Source of the DNA: Pomacea canaliculata
Lineage: Eukaryota > Mollusca > Gastropoda > Architaenioglossa > Ampullariidae
Assembly (NCBI RefSeq): GCF_003073045.1
Contig: NC_037592.1
Location: forward strand, 19,549,844 to 19,613,843
DNA length: 64,000 bases
Direction of reading: 5' to 3'
Position 1 is the first letter of the stretch. Every line of letters starts with the position of its first letter. The notes beneath the pieces are model-generated. The model was given only the letters and a program-made list of their open reading frames with translations. It was not told the DNA's origin and made no database searches. Shown here piece by piece: positions 62,962 to 64,000 of the stretch. The position numbers were made by a program, and so were the translations under genes.

Positions 62962-63469
62962 CAGGTAGTCCTCGACTTACGACGGGGATCCGTTCTTAAC
63001 GCGGCGTCGTAAACCGAATTTCGACGTAAGTCGGATCATACGTTCATACAGTACTGTAGCATAATAACAGTACAGTCCTGCAAACACTTAGCCTATCCAC
63101 ACACCTATCCTAACACAGCAACCTACATAATTATCAATAAACATAAGTACAGTAAAATATTGTGCAGTACACTACGCTTTGTTGTCACTGTCGCTTTCAT
63201 AGGAGCAGATCCTGTCACGTGTTCAAGGATGTGATCTTCATCTTGATAATCGTAGCGACAGTCGAGCGACTAAGTCCTAATGACCTGCTAATTTCTGCTG
63301 CTGTTTCCCACTTCTCACATTGCCTTATGACTTCCGCCGCACGTGGAATGAGGATCACGTACAGTTCGACTTACGCCGCTAAACCTCGCAAGCCGGAGTG
63401 AGCGTCGTTTACAGTGTCGTAACCACGAAACGACGTAACTCGAGACCGTCGTAACCCGAGGACTACCTG
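62962..63469 (-). mobile_element. pogo/Tigger-like element inserted in the right arm
   Basis: The inverted ends CAGGTAGTCCTCGACTTACG and CGTAACCCGAGGACTACCTG are flanked by TA at 62960-62961 and 63470-63471. The minus strand around 63220-63360 reads EISRSLGLSRSTVATIIK, preceded by QCEKWETAA: the N-terminal helix-turn-helix (CENP-B/Psq type) of Tigger transposases. The frame stops soon after, and the DDE domain is deleted. The left arm has no copy at the corresponding place. Confidence 0.85.
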
Positions 63470-63945
63470 TATGTGTGCTTGCGTGCGAGCGAGTGTGTTT
63501 GTGTGCGCGTGCGAGCGAGAGAGTGTGTGTGTGTGCTTGCGTGCGAGTGTGCGTGCGTGTGCGCTTGCGTCCGTACGAGCGAGAGTGCGCGTGCGAGAGA
63601 GAGAGTGGTGCGCTTGCATGCGTACGAGCGAAAGAGTGTGTGTGTGCTTGCGTGCGAGTATGCGTGTGCGTGTGCGCTTGCGTACGAGCGAGAGTGCGCG
63701 TGCGAGAGTGTGCATGTGTGCGCTTGCATGCGTACGAGCGAGAGAGAGAGAGTGTGTGGTGCAAGCGCGCGAGCGAGAGAGAGAGAGGAAAACGAGTCGA
63801 GAGTTAAATCCCTTGTTATTGTAGATCTTGGCATATTGAGTATGCGGGGAACAGACTACTTGAACATCAGGACATGTTCTGCAGCATGCTGAGTATGCCC
63901 TTTCAACAACTAACTCTGTATACTCAGTATGATGCAAACCAGGTG

Positions 63946-63952
63946 TTGTAAA
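63946..63952. repeat. Right target-site duplication TTGTAAA
   Basis: Perfect copy of 35873-35879, directly after the right terminus AACCAGGTG. Confidence 0.8.
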
Positions 63953-64000
63953 TATCAAAGTTACGACGTTAAACAGTTAAAGGGAAACAGCTTCCTGGAA

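Larger units (their letters stand above)
35880..63945. mobile_element. Giant KDZ-superfamily DNA transposon, about 28.1 kb
   Basis: The element is defined by inverted termini CACCCGGTTCGCATCATAC and GTATGATGCAAACCAGGTG, long inverted arms (35880-37346 and 62246-63945), and flanking TTGTAAA direct repeats. Inside are two convergent spliced genes: a companion DNA-binding-like gene (38056-43135, plus) and a KDZ transposase (61201-47452, minus). KDZ (Kyakuja-Dileera-Zisupton) transposases are known from DNA transposons in fungi, animals and other eukaryotes, and long multi-intron elements occur in this group. Younger insertions lie within: two related LINE fragments near 45-46.7 kb, a LINE at 52176-57992 with a nested DNA transposon, a LINE at about 59.4-60.6 kb, and a Tigger copy in the right arm. 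The transposase is disrupted, so this copy is not autonomous. Boundaries are well supported; the link of genes to termini rests on position and on donors in both arms. Confidence 0.88.
62246..63945 (-). repeat. Right terminal inverted repeat of the KDZ element
   Basis: Reverse complement of the left arm from 35880 to 37346, running from CATCTACTTACCAAACTGAA to AACCAGGTG. It is 1700 bp because a 508-bp Tigger copy is inserted; without it the arm is about 1190 bp, the remaining difference being mostly in the CA/CG repeat array. Confidence 0.9.

Noticed and set aside
35880..63945. Large inverted repeat as an assembly artefact or segmental duplication
   Set aside because: Matched terminal motifs, flanking direct repeats and a transposase gene inside explain it as a transposon. 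The arms differ by a Tigger insertion and substitutions, so they are not a duplicated contig end.
63315..63958. Matching set of long open frames in the right arm
   Set aside because: The same repeat array in inverse orientation; frame openness follows from composition.
1..64000. tRNA, rRNA genes and CRISPR arrays
   Set aside because: No cloverleaf-like conserved boxes, rRNA core sequence or regularly spaced identical repeats were recognised; the window is eukaryotic.

Overview
The window is intron-rich, AT-rich animal DNA crowded with transposable elements. The best clue to the organism is a fibrinogen-related protein (FREP) gene with Ig, coiled-coil and fibrinogen parts, the architecture of gastropod immune lectins, so a snail-like mollusc is likely. 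This is inference; nothing here names the species.

Left part (about 4.6-23 kb): two conserved genes start head to head from about 210 bp of shared upstream DNA at 12.6-12.8 kb. On the minus strand is MED25 (Mediator subunit 25), whose N-terminal von Willebrand A domain can be followed exon by exon; its 3' part was mostly not found. On the plus strand is LIN7 (L27 and PDZ scaffold), complete, with two alternative last exons. Their introns hold relics of PIF/Harbinger, hAT, pogo/Tigger and LINE elements. From 23.6 to 27.6 kb there are only TE relics and unassigned DNA.

Middle (28-35.6 kb): the FREP gene on the plus strand, then a LINE ORF1 relic with CCHC zinc knuckles.

Right part (35,880-63,945): about 28 kb that I read as one giant DNA transposon of the KDZ (Kyakuja-Dileera-Zisupton) superfamily. 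It is bounded by a perfect 7-bp direct repeat TTGTAAA, begins CACCCGGTT and ends AACCAGGTG, and has terminal inverted repeats of 1.47 kb (left) and 1.70 kb (right, enlarged by a Tigger insertion). The arms carry CA/CG-rich subterminal repeats, and the inner end of each holds a GTAAGT splice donor pointing inward. Two convergent multi-exon genes lie inside. On the minus strand is a KDZ transposase with CxC cysteine clusters, DANF, YDIAC and GLIDGE..ERLW motifs. On the plus strand is a small protein with an HMG-box-like N-terminus and a SANT-like C-terminus. The transposase is broken: a LINE with a 15-bp target-site duplication sits inside its CxC2 exon, that LINE carries a further 3.4-kb DNA transposon, and the catalytic exon has an apparent frameshift. 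Because the arms look well preserved, the element may still be movable by a transposase supplied from another copy.
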